Assembly: GCA_028564675.1 (NCBI GenBank)
Contig: JAOVVO010000111.1
Coordinates: 93,828 to 157,827, forward strand
Length of the DNA stretch: 64,000 nt
Reading direction: 5' to 3'
From: Onchocerca lupi
Lineage: Eukaryota > Nematoda > Chromadorea > Rhabditida > Onchocercidae
Below the pieces are notes generated by a model. It saw nothing but the letters and a program-made list of their open reading frames with translations. It made no database searches and was not told the origin of the DNA. Below, piece by piece: positions 23,817-35,599 of the stretch. The stretch's first letter is position 1. Each line of letters starts with the position of its first letter. Both the position numbers and the translations under genes were made by a program.

Positions 23817-26800
23817 ATGGCTAGTTTCAAAGAGCGACTCGCGAACTTAGAAGGTTTTCGGGTTAATTCGAGGTCTATTAACCGGGCGGTGGGAAGTGGT
23901 CTAAAGTAAGCTAAACTGCTGGAGTAATCTATTTTTATCACTGATGGCGTCAGTCCATGGTGATCTGATACTTAACTACGGAGAACGATCTTTCTTATCA
24001 TAGAATAGTTTTACCGAGTAATGTGCTCTTTCTTGCCAAAATCTTGTTCGTTATTTTTTCAGAAGGTGAGTAATGTGATGCTATGCAGGATTTTCGGCGG
24101 TTCATTTGGCTGACCACCGCTTGCCGTCTGTATGCTTTTAATTTCATTTCTTATCGCAAAATCTGAATTTAGAGAAAAAATTTGTTTGATATTAAATTTT
24201 AACTAAAAATATTTTTATCATTTTAATTTCTTTTTTCTTTCCCAAAAATTTACCCTTTTTTTGCTGGGAATTAGTTTTTAAATTAAAAAAGAGCAAATGA
24301 TATGTAACATTATGGTTTTCAGACTTCACAGATCAGTTGTCTTTCCGAAACAGAGGCAGTGCTTAATATTACTTTGGAAAGAGCAAATAGCTTCAACAAT
24401 TCAACGGTGTCTATTTGCCGAATCAATCGAGCATATCATAAAGAAAGATGGTTATACTAAAAAGGACAAACGTCTCACTTTTTCCTTATCTGAGGTAACT
24501 TTGTGCGACAAACTTGTACGTGTTTAACTTTCACTTTTGATTTCGAAAAAAAATTCAATACTTACGACATATTTACATCAAAATTCTCATAATGACTCAT
24601 CTTCATAGTTAAATTGAGCTAATGGATCATCAGTTAATAGATCAATACATTTTAATAGATGTTGCAGAATAAAATCAAGCAGTCACCAGATTTTCTCATT
24701 GCTGGATTGCGAGACATTTATCAGAAACGGCTAACTATTCAATCAAATATTTTTATTGATAGCATTTTGCTACCCCTTGAATCAAAAAATGGTTTTTGTT
24801 TTTTGCTTGAAGAAGAGAGGAGTTTTTTTTTTTTCCACAGCCTCCAAGTGCATAGGACATTGTTATACTAGAATTTGGGAACAGTTTCATTTGTATCTCT
24901 TTTTACATATATCTCTTTGCTTTAGGAAATCTAGTAGAATTTCTGCGACGATCTGGTGACACTCATGTTCCATTTTTGCTGAGTTTATGTGGTCTTCCGA
25001 TGAGTGATGCTACATGTAATGCAAAATCTGCAATAGCTGATCGCCTTTGGAAAGCATTTATCCGTGAAAGTAAGTTTTTTTTGAGTTCATTTATACTTAT
25101 TTTAATTGAAGGAAATTTAATAGGAATAAGTTGTTCGAAATAGTGATTAAATTATTAATGGATCCATTAATAATATAATCACTATGGATTTGAAAATGAT
25201 GTAAAATACTGTATGTGAAATTACAAGGTCGAATTTGAAGATATTCCAATAACTCATGCAGCGATGAAAAGCCGTTTGAGAATTTTAATAGAAAACGAAC
25301 AAACATTCGATGCTTTGGAGATGTTGAAAGAAGCTGAAACAACATTCAATCTTGAGCCGGATGAAGAACTTTTCACTATTATTCTGCGAATGCTTTCAAT
25401 GACGGAAAGCATTAATGTAATGAAGTATGTCTTGTTGCGTTATTATGGCCATTAAAATGCAGGGTTCATGAAGTAAATTTTAATTGCTCAGAACAAATAT
25501 AGTGAAATTTATCCAATGCTTAAAATGTAATACTAAAAAGCGTAAATCATGGAAAGTTGTCTTCAGAATGAGTATTGGAGATAATGAAAGTAAAGGTATT
25601 TTTTGTTTTTATTCCACTATTTTTCAAGATCAATGCGTTTTGCGGCTATAAAGGTACTGTAGAGAGTACAGAAATTTGCAAAAATTATGTCGGTCGGTAA
25701 TATATTAGTTATGAAGACTTTATTTAGCATAAAATATTAGGATTAAACAGCAGAGGCTTGTTTGTGTATGTAGAAAAACAGGATAATGATAAAATGATTT
25801 GTCATTAATCTAAGCATAGGGATGATGAAGAAAAGAAAATATTTCGAAAGCATTTTCGAAATTGACAACCAAGAAACCGATGATTTTGCTGATATAGCAA
25901 ATTTGCGTGCAAAAGAATGTTTCTGTATAAACAATCGACAAATAGGTATGGGTTATATAAATCGGGATGACATAATAAAAGAAGCAATAAACAGTGATTT
26001 TAACGTTTTATCTCGATATAATGATATAAAAAGTATTCGTTTGATGAGAAATTGTTTAATAAGATAATCAGTGAAATGGAAAGGTTTTACTTACATTCTT
26101 CAAGAGCTGCAAGAGAAATGGTATTAAATGATTTCAGTTATAAGATGGTGAGTTTATATTCAATTTTATATTTGGTTTTAATAATTTTTCGTTCAGTTCG
26201 GTGATAAGGGAAATAAGAAGGCGCAAATTGTTCGTGAATGCAGAAATGAAAGCATCCCAGTTATACTGCTATTTTAAGAATGACGATAACAGTGTAGCGG
26301 AACTGGTTCAAGTATGCATCTGTAAAATAAAATATTTCTGAAATTGAAATATATTCCTTAATTAATCATATCCTATAAATTTACGATTGTTTTCTTTCTT
26401 TTAAATTTGAAAATTTTCTATTTTTGCAGTGTCAAACGAAATATTCCATTCAGCTATTTTGGAATGTTTTATTATTTGCAGAATGCTATTACAGAATATG
26501 GAAGTAAAATTGAACCATTAATTTTCATGGTACGCTGTCAAACTGCTATCGAAAAGCGCAATATCCAAAATTTCAAGATAGTATGTTCTCTGCAAATTTC
26601 TTAAAGTAGTAAAAAGTCATTTAAAACTCAAGCTTTTTAATTCTTTAACAGAAAAACGAGTGATATCAATAATAGATGCTTATTTCTTATTCTTATCAGT
26701 TAATGAATTCGCTTTCTTCATCGGACTTATCGTTGGAATTACTCACTGATGAAATGGTAATGAAATTCGTTTGGTTACTGGCGCGTAATGGCACCGATTC

Positions 26801-29800
26801 GATGGGCAAAGATCATGAACAGCTTTGCACTGAAGTCAGTTTTTAATTCTTTTTGAATATATTTATTCTCATTTTCAGATGTAATTATTTATTTTAGATA
26901 CTTCGGAAAGTGAGAAAAGAGCGTGGTTTTTTCAAATTGATGGTTCGAGAAGCAAATCGACATGCTGTCCATGGAATGTTCTATTCAGCCCTATCATATT
27001 TTCACAGTGATTTGCATGTATCTGTTAAATCCATTTCTAGAAATGGTACGTTTTTCTGCTAAATATGTTAATATTTCTGCTACTAATATGTTATGAAGAT
27101 TACCATCTAAAATATTTGAGATTATGCTTTGTATCCTTTTTGTGTAATTTCATCTTCAGATCTTGGACGTCATATGGATTGGATTAATTGTTTCTCGAAA
27201 GCTCTAATAAGTGCTGATTTATCATTGGTAGAATTGAAAGCCTTATTTATTCATATCAATCGAAATACTCATCATGCGTAAGAATTTCGAGTTTTATTGC
27301 TAGAAAATGTCTGTTCTAAATTTATGATACGAAAAAATCACTACATTATTCTCGCGACTTACATCTTAAATTTTTAGGCATTTTTTGCTGGAGCACATTT
27401 TGTTTTGTATTTTGACGCATAAGTTTCTGTCCATCCAGAAATCTTTGTTGTTAACTTTGGAGCTTTTGAAAATTTTGGATCCTAAATGCACTAAAATTCA
27501 CATCATTATACCCTTACTTCTACGGTATGTTTTTTTTTCTCTTTTTTTTATTTTGTATTGATAATTATTTTATTATGAATTTTATTAATTTTGAAACTTT
27601 CCTTCATACTATACTATGTTTCAGTGCGTCTGGAGTGGAACAACGCCTCGAAATATTAGCTCGTTTTGTATCAATTGGTTATAACGATTTGAATTATTTA
27701 AATTATAGTATCATACGGAAGCTACTATTACAGCCTTTGCTTGGTTTGATTTACCTTTTTATGAAATATTATTTAGATGATTTATAAATTTATTTATTTT
27801 TGATAAATTATTTATTCAATATTTTATGAAATATCTGCAACATGATTACAAATATCTACTGATGTATTCTACTAGGAAAGAATAACATAGAAAGGAACAA
27901 ATGGAACATTAAACAGCTTACTCATATTGTGGATATCATGAAAGAGCATGAAATACCAGAAAGCAATATTTACAAACTCTTAGAACCTGTTGTGATAGGA
28001 ATTAACAGTTTGGAAAAGTGAGTGATTTGTTCTTATTTACATACAGCATTGGAATTTGGCTTGTTTAGCAAATCAACTATTAAACGGAAGACTGTCAGGA
28101 GGTTCTTGAAATTTTTACATTCGAGTAATTTCCAGATGGCTAAAAGAACGAAATAATCGAAATAAAACTAATGTAAGGAATTATAATGAAAAATTTTTGA
28201 ATACGTCGTTAAAAAAATACATCTCGAATCAGGTATTTCACTACATTATATAATTTTTAAAAGATTTTATTGGAAATAAAAATTTTGCTGTCATTTATAC
28301 AAGTTGGTTGTAGTTTATTTATTGATTTAGTTTAGTGCAAAAGTCATAAGTTCAATAGAAAAATGAATAAGTAAAATGAGTGCTTTATATTTTGCTTTTC
28401 ACGAGATTTATTTTCATATTCTTTTCCTTTTTATGTTCAGTACACTTCGTCATTTTTTTTAGTTCTACTTATCTATATGGGACATCATGAAGGAGCAGTG
28501 TTATTTTTTACTAATGGACACAGGAAAACTGTTACAAAAAAATTAGAAACGAATTTCATTGCCAATTGTAGGAATTGGATAAGATCCATGAATTCATCAA
28601 AACAAATGGTTCGGCAGACATTTCTCAGCTATTTCAACCCATTATTATGTTATACATTCATAAAGCTGACTGGGACATTCTCACAGAATACATAAAACTT
28701 ATGTTAGTTCCTTACTTTTTGCTACATCTTGTTTGAATTTAAATTCAATTCAAATATAAATAAATAAGCAAAATTCACAAAAATATTTCTCATAAATTAA
28801 GATAAATTGTGAATGTTTTAAAAAACCGATTCCTTTTTCAGACATAACGATGGCAGCAGTTTGACTCACCTAACCATTGACAATATTTTATTGATTCTGG
28901 CTCGACATTTAAAAGAATTCGAGAGCTTAAACTTGACATCTAATTTCGTTTACTACTTACAACAGATTGTTTCTAAAGGTAGGACAAGTCGCATACAGCA
29001 TTTATATTTCAAATTACATGTTCTCTGAATTCATCCGATAAGTTCTTCGCATGCAAATACACTGTGCAATGAGTGGAAGTATTTAATTCTTTTCTAAATT
29101 TCAATTTTTCTCTATTTTTCTGCTCGATTCGTCCACATTCAGTACTTCAGTCTTGCCTAAAAATTGGGCTGTAGTTATTCGGCAACTGAACTCTTTTATA
29201 TCGAAACTAATTTTTTTTTAGATCTTCATTCAAACGTTGGAAATCAAAAAATGTTGAAAAAGCTGATACAACAAAGCTTGAAACTTCCTCACGAAACTGT
29301 TCAGTCATTAATTGCCTGCTCGCAAATATTTAGGATGCTCGCAGATGTTAAATGGATTCAGTCCGGCTTCTTTGAAATTGTTTCAACATCATTTGTCTCA
29401 ACAGCTCTAGCAAAGTTAGTTCACTGAGCAAAATCTTGTTTGTCCAGCCGTGGTTCTATTTATGAGCTATCTTCATTAATTTATTAAGTCTAAATTTTAA
29501 CATGCACACTGGCAATTTTCTTCATTCATAGATTTGGTTTCGAAGAAGCTTTGAAAGTTTGCAGTTCTTTCCAATTTTCTGATTTTCCAAATGGTATCAT
29601 TTGTCTGCTGCACTATGCTACGAGAATCGGTGATGAAAATCTTATCCACAAAGGTAGAGATTCTTAAATAATTCTCAATAGACAAATTATGCAGTTGGAC
29701 ACATAATTTCCTCATAATTTTTTTTTTCTTCAGCACTTACTTTAGCGAGGACATATTGGCCAGAATGGAAAGTTTCCGTAACCTTTGCTTCGATTATGAT

Positions 29801-30434
29801 TTGTTTGGAAAAGCTAGAAGAGGCTAGTTGTTTGCTACAAAAAGTAAGATTTAAACTTAATTTCGAATACTTCATTTGTAACTAAACAGTAAACAAAATG
29901 AGATTTTTTAGGCGAATATACGATGGATAAATGTGTTTCAGACTTATAAGTTGTTATGTGCTTTACATCTTGATGAGGTAATTGTTTATTTTTCTAGAAA
30001 TTTAACTTTTTGTTATTCACTCTATTAAATCCTTCTCATTTTAATTTGTCGTGATTTTTTTGCATTGGTTGTTTTCACGAATCAAGACAATACTAGTTGC
30101 GAGAAATTTTTTTGTAAATATTTCAGACCAAAATATTTTGCGTAGAATTCATCTTACTTGTATTTCCTCAATTTTCTAATGTTTCCAGACACATAACTTT
30201 CACTTCAACTACTTAAACCTTTTCTCAAAAGCACTGGAATATAATAGGTATGACGAAGCTTGCAATCGTTTGGCACTCGACTGTTTGAAAAATTGCGGTA
30301 AGTAACGAAAAATTTGTTTTTTAATGAAGCCATATTTACTCTAGATACAATAATATTTTAACTTTTTTGCAGTTCGGAAAGATCCAGATCAAGCTTACTT
30401 GGTGAAGTATTTTCTCAAAAGCATCGGAGTATAA
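23817..30434 (+). CDS. PPR-like helical-repeat protein, LRPPRC-like candidate (about 22 exons)
   Basis: The first exon 23817-23905 starts MASFKERLANLEGFRVNSRS. It is basic and poor in acidic residues near the start, consistent with mitochondrial import, and its phase joins the exon at 24324. Following exons begin near 24658, 24928, 25229 and then through 26.1-30.4 kb. The last exon begins at 30374 and the stop is 30432-30434. The exon from about 25229 has a clear PPR-like unit (FDALEMLKEAETTFNLEPDE), and the rest is a series of helical pairs rich in Leu, Ile and His. Examples are HFLLEHILFCILTHKFL, NIYKLLEPVVIGINSL and EEALKVCSSFQFSDFPN. Animal LRPPRC proteins are long PPR proteins that stabilise mitochondrial mRNAs; similarity here is of type rather than aligned motif, so the name is tentative. 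The middle part at 25.5-26.6 kb is the least certain (several possible exon joins). An alternative reading of the second exon gives ISCLSETEAVLNITLE but runs into a stop. Confidence 0.65.
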
Positions 30435-31852
30435 TGAAAACTTAGTGCATTCTTTATCGCTACGAAAGAAATTAATCGATTACAGTAGAGAGTGGGTGCT
30501 GAATCGTTCATAAATAATCTCACATCATAAAAAGCAAGAAAGTTTCTCAATTACTATAATGATAGAAGTAACTGAAATTTTTCGTTTTAAAAGCAAATCT
30601 GAAAAACGGGCTGCATTTTCAAAAAGTTCGGTAATTTGTAACTGTTAGTAAACGTATAATCATTAGCATTTCTCAATGAGTTAAATTATGATCGATTCCA
30701 GCGCAAATAAAAATGGAATCATGTGACTTGGATGGCAGTGACCATCATGTGAATTTCGAATGAAAAACTAGAACAAATTGGAGCAACTGCAAGAACGATT
30801 CTTCACAGTCGAAAATCTGAAAACAATTTGTGGCTTTATTTCCTTAATATTATTTTGTCTTTCTTCCGATCACAGTATCAATATTTTATAAATATTTTTT
30901 TCATATGATACGTTAGCAGAAAGGAATGCTTTCGTTTGTATGGATATCTAATATGAATAATTATAATATATTATTTCTTATCAGTTAAATAAAAAAAGAA
31001 AAAGACACATGACAGATACACCGTATATGAAGTGTAACTGTCTATTCCTTTCCTTTCTTAATTGTGCCTCATCAGCATATCATTGCACACATTTAATGTT
31101 TCTGTGAAATTCGCAAGAAATTGTCCACCCCTAAACGGTCACAGTTGCGGTACAGAGATGAATCCACCGAGGGGGGTACTCTAGCGAATCAACGAAATGG
31201 GAATTTCTGGGATAATATTTTTCATCGTGCCACCAAATGTTTCGGATATTGCAGTCGTTTGGAAATTCCTTGATTCCTGTCTTTATTTTTGTAATAATTT
31301 TTGTGTTCATTGGTGCAGGAGGATCAGTTTTCTCGTAGGTGTATTTGCATGCGAAAGTGAAGTATTACGTTATGTTGCTTGTGTTATTTTAATGATATAT
31401 TTATCGTGGTCAGCATATCGTAAAACTGGGATATCAAGATTCCTATTATTATGTCAATAAAATTTTCCGTCATTAACTATTATTGTTATGGATAATCATC
31501 TCATCAATAGTGACGACTGTTATATTGAACTTTATATCACTCACGTTCCATTATAAGTCTCAAAACTTAAGGAACATTCCTTTTTAGAATTAATCAGTTA
31601 CGGCAGTCAGCAATTAAGGAAATATCGTCCATAGAATTTAAATACTGTATGAATGTATATGTAATTAGTGCCCATACCAACATTTCCCTCCTTTGCATAG
31701 CTTGGATTAAATTTCTTGTATATTAGCACAATTTTACTTCATGTTTTACGTTTTATGTTTTACAATTTCATCTTTGAGTAACTAATAGTAGTAATATCCA
31801 TTTTCTGCTTAAAGATTGGGCAGTCATAAATCAGCTTTTTTGATTATTTCCG
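30435..31852. other. Intergenic between helical-repeat gene and KDEL receptor
   Basis: Contains an open frame at 31197-31460 on plus, described separately, and an AT-rich tail. No other coding signal. The first 400 bp are presumably the 3' UTR of the gene ending at 30434. Confidence 0.45.
31197..31460 (+). other. Unidentified small membrane-type open frame, uncertain
   Basis: An ATG-led frame of 87 codons starting MGISGIIFFIVPP, with hydrophobic stretches including YVACVILMIYLSWSAY. A second frame in the same place reads NSLIPVFIFVIIFVFIGAGG behind ATTGCAG, so a spliced small membrane protein is also possible. I recognise no family. It may be a real short gene, a decayed one or chance. Confidence 0.2.
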
Positions 31853-33133
31853 ATGAATATCTTTCGACTAACGGCAGACTTGGCACATCTTATTGCCATT
31901 TTTATTTTGGCACTGAAGATGTGGACAACGCGATCGGTTGCCGGTATATCAGGCAGATCACAGCTTCTTTTTGCAGCCGTTTTCACATCTCGATACTTGG
32001 ATCTTTTCACCAATTTCATTTCCATCTATAATTCGGCCATGAAGGTTTTTTGACAAGTTTTGTTAGATTAAGTAATTTCAGCCATTATTCATTTTATTTT
32101 AATATCATGTGAAAAGATATTTAACTAACTTAATAAATTCATTGGATTTTTCGTTCCAGTATATTTAATTGCTCAACTTCATCAAATTAATGCCATTCAG
32201 CCGCATCCTTTTAAATAGCTTTATCTTCGATTCTGATTCGTGCTACGTATTACTTTTTAGTAAAATATGTGATTTTTCTTTAATAGTTTACCACTGTGAA
32301 GAAGTATTCAGTCGCTTTCTGTTGCAGGTTTTCTTTTTGATATCATCTTTCGGTACTCTGTATCTGATGTGGATCAAATTCAGAGCAACTTATGACCGAA
32401 ATCATGATACATTTCGTATTGAATTTTTGGTGCTTCCGTGTGCGATTTTGGCTCTGCTTATTAATCATGAATTTACAGTTATGGAGGTATTGTTGCTTTT
32501 ATTTATTTATTTTTTTTTCCTGAATTCGATTGACTGAAGTTATATTCATCAAAAAAATTTATAGGTAATGTGGACATTTTCGATTTACTTGGAAGCCGTT
32601 GCCATTATGCCACAACTCTTTATGCTTTCTCGTACCGGAAGCGCTGAAACCATTACCGCACATTATTTGTTCGCACTTGGTTCTTACCGGTACGTAGAAT
32701 TTTATGTAGTATGCTTTTGTTTAATCTTGATTTTCTGATCATGTCCTCTGCAGCTTCGTATATGTTGCCTTCGTATTTTATTCTATTTATTCTTTAAATT
32801 GAAACAGTTACTGTTACGATAGCTGTTACTTATCATAATGATAAGTGTTTTAATTAAATGAGAAAAGAGTATATTTTCCAGAGCACTTTTTAGGAAAATT
32901 TTCGAATATTGTATTTATAAAAATAAAGAACTACAAATAGACAACAAACAAAAACAATGTATTCCAGCGCATTATATATATTGAATTGGATCTACCGCTA
33001 TTACACGGAAGGGTTTTTCGATCCCATTGCTGTCATATCTGGAGTCGTTCAAACCGTACTTTATGCTGATTTCTTCTATCTTTATATCTCTCGCGTTTTG
33101 CGTCAGAAACGTGGTTTACAACTCTTGGCATAA
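31853..33133 (+). CDS. erd-2: ER lumen protein-retaining receptor (KDEL receptor, ERD2)
   Basis: Seven-helix Golgi/ER receptor that returns KDEL-type proteins to the ER by COPI vesicles. Exons: 31853-32044, 32328-32486, 32565-32689 and 32968-33133. Phases agree and give 213 aa against the usual 212. It starts MNIFRLTADLAHLIAIFILA. Conserved blocks appear in order: SGRSQLLFA, VFTSRYLDLFTNF, FRATYDRNHDTFRIEF, MWTFSIYLEAVAIMPQLFML, ETITAHYLFALGSYR, and IYRYYTEGFFDPIAVISG followed by GVVQTVLYADFFYLYI. The C terminus is RVLRQKRGLQLLA, ending in small basic residues as in the family. Complete, with no damage. It lies between two helical-repeat genes on the same strand but more than 1.4 kb from the upstream stop, so an operon is not implied. 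Confidence 0.97.
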
Positions 33134-34058
33134 ATTTTTTTTTAAAATGATTATTTCTGTAGGTACACTCTTGTACAAATTATTGCTGGATGATTCTCTT
33201 AGAAAATTCAAAAAGTAAGTCCGAAAAAACTGAAATTCTCCGCATCCCATGCAAAAGTCATCAAAATTTTCGAAAATTTTTTTCATTTTAAAGAGAAAAG
33301 ATTCAATATGCTCTGAGTTGTATGGCTTCCTGATCGATATTTGTTAATGTTGCAGATGTTGAATTTGTTGGTTGTTAAGTTTTTTTGCGGTTTTCGGGTT
33401 CTAAATAATTTATTAATAGCATTTCAGGAGCCTGCAAACCTTAATACTCTATTTGTTACAAGTAGTATACTATTTTGCTGATGCTAATAAAAATCTTCTC
33501 TGCATTGTTGTTTTTGCGTCTTTATGATTGGGCTTTGATATCTCTCAATCGTTACCGTTTACTATTAAAATCAAACTTTTTCGCTATCTCTTTTCTTTAA
33601 TCCTTTTTTGTTCTTTCTATACTAAAAAACTTGTTATACTTCAATCTTTCTCACCTTTTTATTTTCACTTCAACAGTTCTTAAGAACAGTTTGCAATAAT
33701 ATGAACAATAATTTCTTAGTTTTATAAAATTTTCATTTGATTATTTTTTGTCACTTAAATCGTCGAAGTTTTATTGAATTATATTTTAGCTATAGACATT
33801 ATCTTATTTTTTTGTTATCGGATATTACGAAATTCGAAAAGATCGTTCCTAGAGTTAATTTTCTGTCAGAATTGTGTTCTGCCGGTTCACTGTAGTTATT
33901 TCCAGTTATTTCTAGTCAGTTAACTCATATGCTGCTGTTGTTTCATTCTTTCAAGCTTAGTTTTTTCTTTGTAGAAGCTTGGATCCAAACTGTTGTGATG
34001 ATTGGTTTCTCACTTTTTTCTTAATCTTTTTAATTCAAGATACTGATATAATGATGTG
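33134..34058. other. Spacer between KDEL receptor and the E(z)-like exons; no gene seen
   Basis: T-rich sequence. It probably holds the KDEL receptor 3' UTR (AATAAA near 33486). If the downstream E(z)-like chain had N-terminal exons they should be here, but I could not recognise any. Confidence 0.4.
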
Positions 34059-35581
34059 TTTCAAATTCTTTGCACTGCAATGATGTTGCGCTATTCGAAC
34101 TGCAGGTACTATATTTCTTTCAACTTTTATGACCATCTGTTATCAAAAGAATCAAGGATGTATTCTGCCTTTTTTTGCATCGCTTTTTTGTGCAAAATCT
34201 TTTCTTTACTCTTCATTCATTCTTTCCAGAATTTCGCTTCCTTTTTTATCATCGTATAATTAATTTTTGTCGATATTTACAGATGCTTGTTGCATGGATG
34301 CAAGTTACCTGTGGGGACTATGCTACCGAATCATCGACATTCTACTTCAGGATTCTGTAATATTTTGAGTGCTTCAATAGATAATTTATGCAGTGTTCAG
34401 TTCTGCTTACAAAATATATGTTCGACTGAAGTTTCCAAGTTTCTTTTGAATATTTCAGCGGCTTGTTTCTGTTCATTTTCATCAACAAATCTCGATTTGA
34501 AAATCCCCCGTCGAAAAGATATGAAATGGTGTGGATATACATTTCAGGATAGACACGAGTATGTTGCGTATTTTATTATTTGACTTTTAGTTCTTCTGAA
34601 ATTTACACTGCTAGCAGTTTCCGTAAGTACTCATAATGTTATGCTCATAGCTGACTTCCTGTCTTTTGGTTGCTTGCATTACATCTAATAATCAGAGTAT
34701 GTTGCCATATTTTGATGATTAATGATCATATCATTCGTAATTAATCTCTGTGTTTTTTTTCCTACCACTGTATTGAAAATTCAATCTTTTCTGGTCAAGC
34801 ATGTTACAGTGCATCCTGCTTTTTCAATGAATCACTCGAGTTTTTGGATTCTGCTACAACCAACGCGAGTTCTGGGAAGGATGAACGTTAGTTTTGAATT
34901 ATTTTATTTGTGTGGGATTTCCATGATTTTCTGAGCAATAAGTGTTAATTCTACACGAAAGAACAAATTCAAGATACAATATATTGGTGTAAAATGCCTT
35001 TTTATCGGTTTTCCATAGGTTAAAACAACAAGATGATAGAATGATTAATTTTAACGTGTTTGGTTTAGTTAGCGAGAATGTGATTGGAACTTTGCAGTCT
35101 TTCTTTGAAACATGCGGATGTTACAATGTCGATGGAGTGTTGGATGATTTACCTGCTCAAATTTATGAAATGTTAATATCAGAGTAATTCATTTATTTTC
35201 GTAATTCATTATTATAACAAAATTAGTAAGTCTAATATTCGTCTAGTGTTTAGATATTATAAGATCATGAAGAATATAAAATTTCAGTTTCTCTACCAAC
35301 TACAAAACATCAGTGACTGCGTTTAACAAGACACAAATATATGATAAAATGTTGAGCACCAAGCCAAGAACAAGCTTTCGAAGACCACATTGGGTTTTTC
35401 TTCATATTAATTCTGTTTTAAATTTTTGGGAAGTTGTACCCTGTGATCTTTCATATACAGTTTTTCTTCAATAATTGCCTCTTTCTCTACAGATTTATTG
35501 TTTTCTTCTCAGTGCATTGCTGCTTCTTACGTCAGTGATAGCTCAATCGTATCTTATAAAAAATATTTCAAAATTTTATGA
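34059..35581 (+). CDS. Enhancer-of-zeste-like exon chain without a visible CXC/SET domain (partial or decayed)
   Basis: E(z)/EZH is the PRC2 histone H3K27 methyltransferase. Exons judged by phase: to 34105, 34283-34356, 34459-34558, 34810-34886, 35033-35183, 35288-35459 and 35513-35581. Three features occur in E(z) order. First, RYSNCRCLLHGCKLP corresponds to the C-x-x-C...YDC-x-LH stretch. Second, a Cys is followed 15 residues later by Tyr in AQIYEM (exon 35033), the spacing of CAIA...QVYEF. Third, KPRTSFRRPHW is followed by VVPCD, as in the basic segment and PCD that precede the CXC domain. After PCD the chain reads CIAASYVSDSS and stops at 35579; no Cys-rich CXC and no SET motifs follow before the next gene. 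An alternative last exon (35492-35702) is a hydrophobic frame with no better claim. Similarity is by spacing and a few residues, so it may be a truncated pseudogene or something else Cys-rich. Confidence 0.35.
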
Positions 35582-35585
35582 ATTT

Positions 35586-35597
35586 ATTATTTATAGT
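35586..35597 (+). promoter_or_regulatory. Candidate trans-splice acceptor for the gene at 35600
   Basis: ATTTATAG ends at 35596, three bases before the ATG at 35600. The stop of the upstream exon chain is at 35579-35581, so the spacing would be far shorter than in typical nematode operons. Confidence 0.35.
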
Positions 35598-35599
35598 GG

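Noticed and set aside
23266..23941. Overlapping open frames on the minus strand
   Set aside because: They have no shared splice logic or family features, and the plus-strand first exon of the helical-repeat gene explains part of the region.
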